The notes under the pieces are model-generated. The model was not told where the DNA came from, searched no databases, and saw nothing but the letters and a program-made list of their open reading frames with translations. A stretch of DNA of 18,502 bases from Candidatus Sericytochromatia bacterium (GTDB lineage: Bacteria > Cyanobacteriota > Sericytochromatia > JACMPN01), in contig JACMPN010000099.1 of NCBI GenBank assembly GCA_014377495.1, forward strand, positions 1 through 18,502, given 5' to 3'. The translations under genes were made by a program, and so were the position numbers. Shown here piece after piece: positions 1-6,656 of this stretch (its first letter is position 1; every line of letters begins with the position of its first letter).

Positions 1-568
1 CCTGGGTCGACAGCACGTCGGGCGAGACGATGCCCACGTACTGTCCCGGTGACGGCGAGTTGATCGGTCACCTGCAGCTCGGCAATGCCGAAGATGGTCA
101 CCGGCGACGGGGCCGGGGTCGGTGCGGCCATGGCCAGCCATCCCGGACGATCCGAGCCTCGCCGGCGGCAATTTCCTGATGCCGACCGTATTCACCGACG
201 TGGCGGATGACGCGATGATCGCCTGCGACGAGATCTTCGGGCCGGTGCTGAGCATCTTCCGCTTTGATGATGATGACGAGGTCGTCGCCCGGGCCAACGC
301 CAACCCTTACGGGCTCAGCTCGGGCCTATGGACCCGGGACCTGAACCGGGCCATGCGGGTCAGTCAGGCCATCCAGGCCGGCACCGTCTGGGTGAACACC
401 TACTTGCAGATCAATCCCTACAGCCCGCACGGCGGGGTGAAACGCAGTGGTTACGGCAAGGACCTGAGCAAGTACGCCCTCGAGTCTTGCACCCAGATCA
501 AGAACATCTACATCGACTATTCCGACGGCGAGTTCCTCACGATTTTTGATCGACTCTCACAGGACTAA
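1..568 (+). pseudogene. Aldehyde dehydrogenase remnant, three collinear pieces
   Basis: Three pieces of one NAD(P)-dependent aldehyde dehydrogenase follow each other in three frames. Piece 1 (3-95) encodes an N-terminal strand region, WVDSTSGETMPTYC to LGNAED. Piece 2 (97-147) reads VTGDGAGVGAAMASHPG, the segment that normally lies near residue 200-220, just before the FTGST loop. Piece 3 (about 143-568) encodes the last 140 residues, with the EIFGPV motif, the GLSSGLWT stretch and the PHGGVKRSGYGKD C-terminus typical of the aminobutyraldehyde/betaine aldehyde dehydrogenase branch. The parts that would carry the catalytic glutamate (ELGGK) and cysteine (GQxC) are missing, so no active enzyme can be made. 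The GTG at 122 opens the last frame but is not a real start. The gene begins outside the window. Genuine decay and an assembly error that collapsed the gene are both possible. Confidence 0.8.
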
Positions 569-636
569 TCCACTCAGGGCGAACCCCTGCACCGCGCCCC
601 AGAATTGCCGATGCCCCGGTGACCGCCGACGCTGCC

Positions 637-1701
637 TCACATCACGGTAACGGGGAGGTCCGGTTGCACACCAGGTCGTTGCGGGGGTAGCTGCGGCAGG
701 CTCGGTGCCGGGCGAACGCGTGGTCCCGAGGGTTCGTCTGGCGTCGTGACGGGAACGGACGCACCGAAACGCCAGATCCGCTCGTAATCCAGGCGACTCC
801 ACTGAAAGCCCGCAATCCGGCCATCGAGCCAGAGTTCCAGGTGCAAATGGCAATCGCCTCGGGTGTGGGTGATCCCGGCGGTGGTGCCTGAATTGCCCAC
901 GTACCCGATCACCTGGCCCTTACTGACCCGCATGCCGGGTTGCAGGCCGGCGGCCAGGTGGGACAGGTGGGCGTAGCAGCTTTTGAACCCGTGGCCATGG
1001 TCGATCCAGAGCGCACGCCCCCTGAGCTTGATGAGCAGGTCCATCGGGGTGAAACCCAGACTGTGCGCCTGATTCAACAATGACGTGTGCGCGGCCGCCG
1101 TCATCTCCGTGAAGCTGACCGAGGTGGCGGAATCGACCACGCCGTCGGCGACCGCCAGCGCAGGCGTGCCCCACTGGATCACCGCATTCCAGAGGCCTTC
1201 CGGATAAAAGTCGAGGCCCTCGTGCCAGCCGTGACGATACTCCCGAGCGGCCCCGGGATAGAGCCCACGTCCTTGGGGCAGGCCATCGAGACGGTCGATC
1301 GGCACGCGCAGACCCGCCAGCCGGACATCAGCCGAATCGACTCGCTGGTACGCAGCGTGTTTGAAGACGACCGGCTGGGGCCGTGCTGCTGGGAAGCCGG
1401 TCTCTCCTGCCGGCATAGGCAACAACCGGGTTATCAGGGCACGCTGCCCGGCATTGGGCTGGCTGGCCTGAATCACCGTCACCGGCGGCGGTGCCGGTCC
1501 CGCCAGCACCAGGGCACAGATCGCCCCCCCGCTCATCCCCGCGACCAACCCACAGATGATGACGTAACGCCGCCAACCGACACCGGCCGGGCGGCAACCC
1601 CGACAGCTGGCATCAGTCGGGTGACGCAGGGGAGTCCGGCAGGATGGGCAATACCGCCGCACGTACTGCCTGGAAAGCGTGGCCTTGTCTTTAACCGCCA
1701 T
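637..1701 (-). CDS. Membrane-anchored M23 (LytM) peptidase with N-terminal zinc ribbon
   Basis: This is a 354-residue protein. Residues 18-36 hold CPSC and CRGC, a four-cysteine zinc ribbon on the presumed cytoplasmic side. Residues 45-68 form one membrane segment. A linker leads to an M23 metallopeptidase domain (about 155-300) with the zinc ligands HEGLD (H160, D164) and HLHLEL (H285, H287) and the IDHGHGF...CYAHLS segment (H245). The ligands are intact, so an active peptidoglycan endopeptidase is likely. Between GVVDSA and the ALWIDHGHG strand there is an insertion of roughly 35 residues that I do not recall from standard LytM domains. A proline-rich tail follows (about 318-350). The ATG at 1701 has an AAAGG upstream. 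It lies 11 nt after the stop of the upstream gene, so the two form an operon. A zinc ribbon in front of an anchored LytM domain is an unusual architecture. Confidence 0.88.
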   Translation of the reverse strand: MAVKDKATLSRQYVRRYCPSCRTPLRHPTDASCRGCRPAGVGWRRYVIICGLVAGMSGGAICALVLAGPAPPPVTVIQASQPNAGQRALITRLLPMPAGETGFPAARPQPVVFKHAAYQRVDSADVRLAGLRVPIDRLDGLPQGRGLYPGAAREYRHGWHEGLDFYPEGLWNAVIQWGTPALAVADGVVDSATSVSFTEMTAAAHTSLLNQAHSLGFTPMDLLIKLRGRALWIDHGHGFKSCYAHLSHLAAGLQPGMRVSKGQVIGYVGNSGTTAGITHTRGDCHLHLELWLDGRIAGFQWSRLDYERIWRFGASVPVTTPDEPSGPRVRPAPSLPQLPPQRPGVQPDLPVTVM

Positions 1702-1712
1702 GGGAAACCTTT

Positions 1713-2927
1713 CTACCGGATCGAGGCACGGCTCTGGTTGAAATGGGATTCGACAGTGGCAAGGCGATCGGTAATGCCGTTGCTGTCACGGGAAAAGCGC
1801 TCCCAATACAGGTAGGCGTTGAAATGGGCGTCCTGGGCTTCGGCCATGATGGCCTGGATGGCGTTGTCGAGGGCCACCAGAGAAGCCTGGATGCACTCGT
1901 CGAGGTCGGCCTGCACGGCCTTGAAGCGAGCCGGCGGATTCATCCGGGTCAATTCGTTGCGCAAGGCCATGCGGCTGGATTGGGCGGCCCGGAACTCCGC
2001 CAGGCCCTCGATCCGATTGACGTAGCCGGTGCGGATGCGGTTGGCAAACCGCTGCATCTCGTCGCGGGTGTTGTTGTAGCGATTCAGGACTGAGGTGAAT
2101 GCTTCGGCGTACTGCAATTGTTCGGCCCGCACCCGGCGGCGGTACTCGACCTGTTCCTGGATCGGCTTGAGCTCGGCGAAGTCCATCCCTGCCGCCGGCG
2201 AGAGGCCGTTGAAGACGCTGGACACCGTTTGCAACTCGCCCTGGGCGGATTTGAGCTTTTGGGTGACCATGTCCGCCGCCGTGGCGTCCCACGCTTTCAA
2301 CTTCAAGAGCTCCGGGATCTTGTCGTAGGCTTCTGCCTCAACTGTCAGGGCGTTGGCCATCGCCAGCAGGGTCGGGTTTTCCCCAAAGGTGGGCACCGCC
2401 GCCCGCAACCCGTCCAACTGATTCTTCAGCTCGGTCTTGATCTTGCGGGCCGAATCGACGAGGGGCGTTTCGTCCTGGCGAGGTGCCGACTTGATTTGGG
2501 ACAGGTAAGAGAGGTGCGCACCGACAGACACGGACCAGGCACTCTCGATCCGCCCCTTGGCCGCCAGAGTCTGGGCCATCAGGGCTTGTTTCTTCTGCTC
2601 GACGACGTGGTTTTGGTAGGCCTGGATGCCGAAGGTGCCTGCGACGGCAACTACGGTCAGCGCAGCCGCCACACCGCCACCGATCAGCAACTTGCGGCGA
2701 TCTCCGGCAGGCGCCGCAGTGACGGCAGCCAAAATCTCCCGGGCCTTGGCGATGGTCGCCGAGGGCGCCTCCTCCGGGGAGGGCGGTGTGGCGGCGAGCC
2801 GCCCCGTCTGCACCGCCCTCCCGCAGTGCATGCAGAACTTGGTACCGGTGACTTCGTCGCCACACTCGGCGCAAAACGCCTTGGCAACGAGCTGGCTCTC
2901 GCGGATCTGTCCATCGAGATGGTTCAT
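1713..2927 (-). CDS. Zinc-ribbon, single-pass membrane protein with long helical domain
   Basis: This is a 404-residue protein of unknown function. Cysteines 19, 22, 32 and 35 (CAEC...CMHC) form a zinc ribbon. A flexible Pro/Ala-rich stretch follows (about 45-75), then one membrane segment at about 80-101. Residues 110-404 are rich in charged and helix-forming residues and have almost no cysteine. They look like an extended alpha-helical, partly coiled-coil domain outside the cytoplasmic membrane. The start is well supported: GGGAGGT lies 4 nt before the ATG. It is the first gene of an operon with the M23 peptidase, and both proteins share the ribbon-TM-exported-domain layout. I infer, without proof, that the helical domain controls or scaffolds the peptidase, in the way coiled-coil partners do for other LytM proteins. 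Confidence 0.8.
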   Translation of the reverse strand: MNHLDGQIRESQLVAKAFCAECGDEVTGTKFCMHCGRAVQTGRLAATPPSPEEAPSATIAKAREILAAVTAAPAGDRRKLLIGGGVAAALTVVAVAGTFGIQAYQNHVVEQKKQALMAQTLAAKGRIESAWSVSVGAHLSYLSQIKSAPRQDETPLVDSARKIKTELKNQLDGLRAAVPTFGENPTLLAMANALTVEAEAYDKIPELLKLKAWDATAADMVTQKLKSAQGELQTVSSVFNGLSPAAGMDFAELKPIQEQVEYRRRVRAEQLQYAEAFTSVLNRYNNTRDEMQRFANRIRTGYVNRIEGLAEFRAAQSSRMALRNELTRMNPPARFKAVQADLDECIQASLVALDNAIQAIMAEAQDAHFNAYLYWERFSRDSNGITDRLATVESHFNQSRASIR

Positions 2928-2964
2928 GGCTACCTCCCTAACGCCGACCTGCGGACACGAGGCA

Positions 2965-3080
2965 CCAAGCGATATTTAAACAATGTCAAGTGCTGACCGT
3001 AAGCTACCAATAAAAGTAGATGACAAAATACGTAAAATGTACAAAATTGAATGTCATAAAGCAGTTGTAACTATGGAAGT
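2965..3080. other. AT-rich intergenic island upstream of the zinc-ribbon operon
   Basis: This stretch is strikingly AT-rich compared with its GC-rich surroundings. It holds a direct repeat ACAAAAT (3023-3029, 3041-3047) and the inverted pair ATGACA (3020-3025) / TGTCAT (3052-3057). A TTGACA hexamer reads on the minus strand at 2989-2984, but no good -10 lies 16-18 nt downstream of it. The position suggests a promoter or protein-binding region for the minus-strand operon starting at 2927. I see no convincing coding frame. Confidence 0.4.
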
Positions 3081-3118
3081 CGGCGAAAATCGGCTGATTC
3101 TCGGTAACTGGCAGTGCC

Positions 3119-3191
3119 GAACGGCCTGGCAAGCCCATTGCCGGCCGTGGCACGCCGAAAAACCGGCCATCGCCATACGCCAGGCCGTTGG
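3119..3191. repeat. Long imperfect inverted repeat after the L,D-transpeptidase gene
   Basis: AACGGCCTGGC (3120-3130) is matched perfectly by GCCAGGCCGTT (3179-3189). The stem extends to 14 bp if one G is bulged. The 48-nt interior contains further short complementary blocks (GGCCG/CGGCC), so a branched structure is possible. It begins 8 nt after the minus-strand stop at 3198, so it may end or stabilise that transcript. There is no T-tract directly after the outer stem, so it is not a classical terminator. Confidence 0.5.
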
Positions 3192-3197
3192 CGGGCC

Positions 3198-3794
3198 TCA
3201 ATCGTGGATCACGACCGGGCAGTTGTCCGGCACGTGCTGCAACAGTTGCAGCACGTCGTCGTTTTTCAGGCGCACGCAACCGTGGGACACAGGCGTGCCA
3301 AGGCGCTCCGGTTCGTTGGTCCCATGGATCCCGATCGGTGTCCCCGTCCGCCAATGCCTGGCATTGAGCCCGATCCACGCGGCACCGAGCGGGTTGTCCT
3401 GACTGCCCGGGGCGGCATAGATGCCACGCAGCCCGTACGGGGGATCCTGCAACTTTTCGATCACGTGAAACGCCCCGCGGGGCGTGCTGATGTTGATCCC
3501 GGTCGAGACCACGAAGGCGAGCCGGTGCGCCTTTCCCTCATTGAGGTACAGGCGCTGCCGGGGAATGTCCACCTCGACGTTGCGCATGAGGGCGGGCAGT
3601 CGGGCCCAGTCGGCGATGGACATGGCCGGTGGGGCTGCAGCCGCTACACGATCGGTAGAACTGGCGAAACGGTGACGGACATCGTCCGCCAGCCAATGCC
3701 GACTGGCAAACGCCCACGACCATCCGCCGTCGACCAGGCCCATCAGCCAATACGACAGCAAGAAAGCAACATATACAGCAGCAATGCGGATCAC
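3198..3794 (-). CDS. L,D-transpeptidase (YkuD family), membrane-anchored
   Basis: This is a 198-residue protein. A hydrophobic N-terminal segment (about 3-20) acts as signal anchor. The YkuD domain spans about 72-197. It has the HGTNEPERLGTPVSHGCVRL active-site region with H157, H171 and the nucleophile C173, all in the family arrangement. Such enzymes make 3-3 cross-links in peptidoglycan, or attach proteins to it, in the periplasm. The upstream strand pattern VDIPRQRLYLNEG and STGINISTPRGAFHV is also typical of the fold. There is no LysM domain. The start is GTG, with GGGAG 9 nt upstream. It stands alone on the minus strand and is followed by a long inverted repeat. The context of another peptidoglycan enzyme (M23) 1.5 kb further on supports a cell-wall role. 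Confidence 0.92.
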   Translation of the reverse strand: MIRIAAVYVAFLLSYWLMGLVDGGWSWAFASRHWLADDVRHRFASSTDRVAAAAPPAMSIADWARLPALMRNVEVDIPRQRLYLNEGKAHRLAFVVSTGINISTPRGAFHVIEKLQDPPYGLRGIYAAPGSQDNPLGAAWIGLNARHWRTGTPIGIHGTNEPERLGTPVSHGCVRLKNDDVLQLLQHVPDNCPVVIHD

Positions 3795-3958
3795 GGGGGC
3801 GCACTCCCAGAATCACCGGACGATGGCAACGATCGGTCAGGCGTCGCTGGCTATCTTCGCAAATCACCAGCGGCAATACCAACCGGTCGATCACTCTTTC
3901 GTTGCTTGGTTGCCCGCTCAAACAACCTCTGGTGCAGCATCGGGTCTAAAGCTGGGCA

Positions 3959-4336
3959 TTACAAGCCCACAAGCCGCCCTGTGTAGGTCCAGTTGTAAGG
4001 CCTGGCCGTTATCTGGCTGTCGTCCCGGATGAAGGCCAACACCGCATTGGTCAGGGCTGCGACAGAGACGAAGGAACCTCGCTGCAGGATGGCTCTGGCA
4101 AGAATGCCGAACCAGAGTTCGATCTGATTGAGCCAGCCGCAGTGCTTGGGCGTGTCGACGCAGCGGATCCTGTGACCGGGCGCAGCCAGGAAGTCCGCCC
4201 GGAGGGCCTTCGTCTTACGTTGCTGCTCAGGCTGGATGATCTCGCCTCGTTTGGCGACTGCCTGCGGCGTGCGTGCGCTCCGAACCAGCACTGAAAGTGC
4301 GTTTCGGTCGTCAGTGAATAGGGCCAGGAGGGCCAT
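3959..4336 (-). pseudogene. Internally deleted IS630-family transposase remnant
   Basis: The frame encodes about 125 residues. The last 85 match the C-terminal part of IS630-type DDE transposases: HRIRCVDTPKHCGWLNQIEL, then FGILAR..LQRGSF..V..L..AVLAFI and WTYTGR at the end. The first 30 (FTDDRNALSVLVRSARTPQAVAKR) resemble the N-terminal helix-turn-helix start of the same family. The roughly 200 residues between, with the first catalytic aspartates, are missing although the frame stays open. The TA dinucleotides that IS630 elements target occur on both sides (3947 and 4352), but I could not define convincing terminal inverted repeats. It cannot transpose by itself. No clear ribosome binding site precedes the ATG. 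Confidence 0.75.
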
Positions 4337-4365
4337 GATGGTGACGTCGCTTAGGCAAACAAGGA

Positions 4366-4398
4366 CCCCGGCGACGTCCCTTCAGACTGTCACCGGGG
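4366..4398. repeat. Hairpin beside the transposase remnant
   Basis: CCCCGG-c-GAC (4366-4375) pairs with GTC-a-CCGGGG (4389-4398), nine pairs with one mismatch and a 13-nt loop. It lies just outside the transposase remnant. It may be an old terminator or part of the element's end. No long T-tract follows on either strand. Confidence 0.35.
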
Positions 4399-4496
4399 CT
4401 GATTATTCGCTTGCTCTGCCCATCCTCAGGCCGGATGCTGCGCCAGGCGCCGCAACACCCCGGGCAGGGCGCACCCGTGTTTGGCGACCTGTACGG

Positions 4497-4522
4497 GGCG
4501 GGCCTCCGTCGGTCGGCCCGCC
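4497..4522 (+). repeat. GC-rich hairpin in the leader of the SH3b-like gene
   Basis: GGCGGGCC (4497-4504) pairs perfectly with GGCCCGCC (4515-4522) around a 10-nt loop. Two further pairs are possible outside. It lies 47 nt before the ATG at 4569, upstream of its ribosome binding site. It could terminate transcription from upstream or shape the 5' end of the mRNA. Confidence 0.4.
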
Positions 4523-4568
4523 TCTCTGGTGTTAGGATGGACGGGTTGAAACAAGGAGCAGGCGACCC

Positions 4569-5009
4569 ATGAAAGATTTTCGGGATCGGTTCATCCGGGA
4601 GTCGGCCCCGACCGAAGCGGAACAGCAGCAGCGTCCCCAGCCCTACATCGGACCGAGCCCGCCGCAGCCGGTGGAGGCCGCCCGTCGCCCGGAAGCGGCA
4701 CCTGCCCGGTCCGAGCGAGCAGCGACAGCCAAGCAGGCCTACTCCCCGGTGGCTGCCGCCCGCAACAAGTCGGCCGCCCAGACCGTGGTCGTCTCCAGGT
4801 CCCTCGTCTCGGTCTGGGGTGACCAGAGCTTTCTGGCTGACCGCGTGGGCACCGTCGAAAACGGCGAATTGCTCTCCATCGTCGAAGAGGCCGAAGACTG
4901 GCTACATATCCGCTGCGGCACCCGTCTCGCCGGCTGGGTGCGTGTCGCCGAGCTGGCCGCCTTCCAGGACCCCTACACAGGCCTGGGCGAACGCGACGAC
5001 CTCTTTTAG
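4569..5009 (+). CDS. Small SH3b-like domain protein with disordered N-terminus
   Basis: This is a 146-residue protein. Residues 1-70 are rich in Pro, Ala, Gln and Arg and look disordered. Residues about 72-131 form a bacterial SH3-like (SH3b) barrel: VVVSRSLVSVWG, a turn with VGTVENGELLSI, then EDWLHIRCGTRLAGWVRVAEL, whose W-x-x-I..G..GWV pattern is typical of the last strands. SH3b domains usually bind peptidoglycan or peptides. Here there is no signal peptide or membrane segment, so the protein seems cytoplasmic and its ligand is unknown. AAGGAG lies 10 nt before the ATG. A probable terminator follows at 5088-5124, so the gene appears to be monocistronic. Confidence 0.75.
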   Translation: MKDFRDRFIRESAPTEAEQQQRPQPYIGPSPPQPVEAARRPEAAPARSERAATAKQAYSPVAAARNKSAAQTVVVSRSLVSVWGDQSFLADRVGTVENGELLSIVEEAEDWLHIRCGTRLAGWVRVAELAAFQDPYTGLGERDDLF

Positions 5010-5087
5010 AGGCGGTTTGTGGGGGTCCAGGACGATTGTGCCTGATCAGCCCCCTGATTTGCCCACCTGCTTGGCTGTCGTCACCCT

Positions 5088-5124
5088 GACCCTCGAACCC
5101 TCCGCGGGTGCTTCGGGGGTCTTT
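5088..5124 (+). terminator. Probable terminator of the SH3b-like gene
   Basis: GACCCTCGAA (5088-5097) pairs along its whole length with TTCGGGGGTC (5112-5121), one pair being G-T. The loop has its own CCC/GGG stem. A short TTT follows. It lies 78 nt past the stop at 5009 and matches the transcription direction. Confidence 0.55.
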
Positions 5125-5395
5125 CATCGTTTGGGTCGACCTGACCCCGTCGCGGCCGCCGCTCAGGCCCCGTTGTGGCCGTCACGGGCGGCATGGCCCC
5201 GATCGGGCCAAGGCGCGTCGTGACGCGACACGCCGCCCCGATCGCGCCGCGAGGGGCGCTGCAGACGGATGCTTGCCCCAATCCTCTGCCGCCGAACCAG
5301 CTCATAACCAAATCTTAGGGCAAGGACTCCCCGGTTTTCACAGACAACCAATATATCCAGAGTGGATGCAGGATCCCTGCTTAGGGGATAGCGGT
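5125..5395. other. Non-coding, structure-prone stretch before the lipoprotein gene
   Basis: I see no convincing gene here. The left half is very GC-rich and holds several short palindromes: CCCGATCGGG near 5198-5208, GCGTC-gt-GACGC at 5215-5226, and a nested GCCGCC/GGCGGC and GGCC/GGCC arrangement before them. The right half becomes AT-richer towards the lipoprotein start and should contain its promoter. I could not pick clear -35 and -10 boxes. Confidence 0.3.
5318..5338 (+). repeat. 21-nt motif, copy 1 (upstream of the lipoprotein gene)
   Basis: GGGCAAGGACTCCCCGGTTTT matches the copy at 6103-6123 at 19 of 21 positions, same strand. It lies about 72 nt before the lipoprotein ATG, in the place expected for a promoter or operator. 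Confidence 0.55.
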
Positions 5396-5410
5396 AGGAG
5401 GGGGAATACG

Positions 5411-6037
5411 ATGGGCAAGATGTTGAAAATGGCCGCAGCAACGGCTGCTTTGGTTCTTTTGGCAAGCTGTGCCGGACGTGTTCCCAATCAAACCGGGTTG
5501 GCCAGCAACGCCGCCTCGACCGTCCCGACGACGACCCCCAGCTACGGCAGCACGACGCCGAGCTACGGCAGCACGACGCCGAGCTACGGCAGCACCACCC
5601 CGGCCTACGGCGCCGCCGATCCTTACGGCTCCAACGCCGGCTACGGCTCGAACACCGGCTACGGCAGCACGACCGGCGCGGCGATGTCGTCCCAGCCGCT
5701 GACGGCGACGATCGAAAAAGTCAAAAACGGCTCGTTCATGGGGATCGGCAAGTTCGTCGTCACCGTCAAGGTGATGAACCCCGGCACCATGCCCCAGACC
5801 GGAACGCTGAAGGTCTCGATCATGAGCAGCGGCAAGGCCATCAAGGACTTCACGGAGCCCGTCAGCGTGCCCGCCGGCCAGACCGTCACCCGCACCTACG
5901 AAGATCCCCGGTCCAAGGCGGACAACGCCACGGTCTCGATGATGCCCAACGCCAATGCCGATCCTTACGGCGCCTACGGCAACACCGGCGGTGCCACCGG
6001 TGCGATGGGATCGACCGGCCCCTACGGGATGTACTAA
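5411..6037 (+). CDS. Lipoprotein with YGSTTPS repeats
   Basis: This is a 208-residue protein. A signal peptide (positive residues, then AAATAALVLLA) ends in the lipobox LASC with the lipidated cysteine at 20. Residues about 40-90 are low complexity: three exact PSYGSTT units followed by degenerate YGS repeats, probably a flexible, extended linker. Residues about 97-178 look like a beta-sandwich domain (ATIEKVKNGSFMGIGKFVV, VKVMNPGTMPQTGTLKVSI, VPAGQTVTRTY), similar in pattern to FxLYD/transglutaminase-like or other Ig-type periplasmic domains. I do not assign a family. A Gly/Tyr-rich tail follows. The start was chosen by AGGAGGGGG just upstream and by the perfect signal peptide; the frame stays open to 5108 but that part is not coding. 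A terminator-like hairpin follows. Confidence 0.85.
   Translation: MGKMLKMAAATAALVLLASCAGRVPNQTGLASNAASTVPTTTPSYGSTTPSYGSTTPSYGSTTPAYGAADPYGSNAGYGSNTGYGSTTGAAMSSQPLTATIEKVKNGSFMGIGKFVVTVKVMNPGTMPQTGTLKVSIMSSGKAIKDFTEPVSVPAGQTVTRTYEDPRSKADNATVSMMPNANADPYGAYGNTGGATGAMGSTGPYGMY
5537..5611 (+). repeat. 21-bp tandem repeat inside the lipoprotein gene
   Basis: Three units of 21 bp (5537-5557, 5558-5578, 5579-5599) encode PSYGSTT. The first two differ at one base and the third at a few. A partial fourth unit follows. In-frame repeats of this kind can gain or lose units by slippage, which would change linker length without breaking the frame. Confidence 0.85.
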
Positions 6038-6064
6038 CCGCCCCGTTTACAAACGGTCAAATTC

Positions 6065-6097
6065 GATACGGGACCTCCAGATTGGGGGTCCCGTATC
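6065..6097 (+). terminator. Terminator hairpin of the lipoprotein gene
   Basis: GATACGGGACC (6065-6075) and GGTCCCGTATC (6087-6097) form a perfect 11-bp stem around an 11-nt loop, 28 nt after the stop. Only a short CGTTT follows, so termination may be imperfect, but position and stem strength fit. Confidence 0.65.
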
Positions 6098-6102
6098 CGT
6101 TT

Positions 6103-6123
6103 GGGCAAGGAGTCACCGGTTTT
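6103..6123 (+). repeat. 21-nt motif, copy 2 (downstream of the lipoprotein gene)
   Basis: GGGCAAGGAGTCACCGGTTTT repeats the motif at 5318-5338 with two differences. It starts 6 nt after the terminator stem and lies about 200 nt upstream of the next small gene. Both copies thus sit at the head of a possible transcription unit. Confidence 0.55.
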
Positions 6124-6140
6124 GGCCGATTTCGGATTAT

Positions 6141-6187
6141 GTGAGAAAGATGTCACCGACTCACCGAAACTTCACAGAAAAGTGTGA
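6141..6187. promoter_or_regulatory. Cluster of inverted GTGAG/TCACA elements
   Basis: GTGAG (6141), CTCAC (6160), and the perfect pair TCACA-N6-TGTGA (6172-6187) lie within 47 nt, between the second 21-nt motif and the small membrane protein gene. They could be operator half-sites. No regulator can be named. Confidence 0.25.
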
Positions 6188-6316
6188 GCACTCTAGCAAT
6201 GATTCCGACACAGCCGCCTTATGATGGTCTCAACGATCATCGGCATGGATTGTTGGAGCCGCTCGTGCCCTGTTACAGGGCCCATGGATGGACACGGTTC
6301 GCGAAGGAGGCCAGAG

Positions 6317-6568
6317 TTGGCGTCTCAACCCATCACCGCTGCACACAGACAGCCATTGCGCTGGCTGGGGTTCGACCAGGGCGTTTTCCTGGTCACGATC
6401 GGCCTGATCAGCCATTGGTCTGGTCAAACCGCAGCCGCCCTCGCCTTTGCGGCGATGGGGACCGGGCTGATGGGTCATGCGGGTTTCCGCACGATGCGCA
6501 GCGCTGCGGCGGCGCGCAGTGGCACCAGCCCGGCGGCCGACGCTGAACAGATTTCCATTCGGGGTTAG
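6317..6568 (+). CDS. Small membrane protein, TTG start
   Basis: This short gene would encode 83 residues starting at TTG 6317. AAGGAGG lies 6 nt upstream, the strongest ribosome binding site in this stretch. The product starts LASQPITAAHRQPLRW and then has a hydrophobic stretch from about residue 19 to 50 (GVFLVTIGLISHWSG, then TAAALAFAAMGTGLMG), enough for one or two membrane passes. It ends with a polar tail. The frame is open further upstream to 6221 but that part lacks a ribosome binding site. I recognise no family. The gene is supported by the binding site and hydrophobic profile only. Confidence 0.5.
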   Translation: MASQPITAAHRQPLRWLGFDQGVFLVTIGLISHWSGQTAAALAFAAMGTGLMGHAGFRTMRSAAAARSGTSPAADAEQISIRG

Positions 6569-6656
6569 GCCCCGTCGGGGTGGGTGGTGACCGGGGGACT
6601 CTGAGCGGTCTTCCCGGCTGGGTCCGATCCCCCACAGCGGTCCGAATCACCCCGAC

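Noticed and set aside
3461..3471. TCACGTGAAAC, half of a parS site, inside the L,D-transpeptidase gene
   Set aside because: Only one arm is intact; the other differs at three bases, and the sequence is explained by the codons.
5108..5410. N-terminal extension of the lipoprotein
   Set aside because: Signal peptide, lipobox and ribosome binding site fix the start at 5411; the extension crosses a GC-rich palindromic stretch.
5537..5611. CRISPR-like repeat
   Set aside because: Units are adjacent without spacers and are in-frame codons of the lipoprotein.
6172..6187. CRP/FNR operator
   Set aside because: CRP sites read TGTGA-N6-TCACA; here the arms are in the reverse order.
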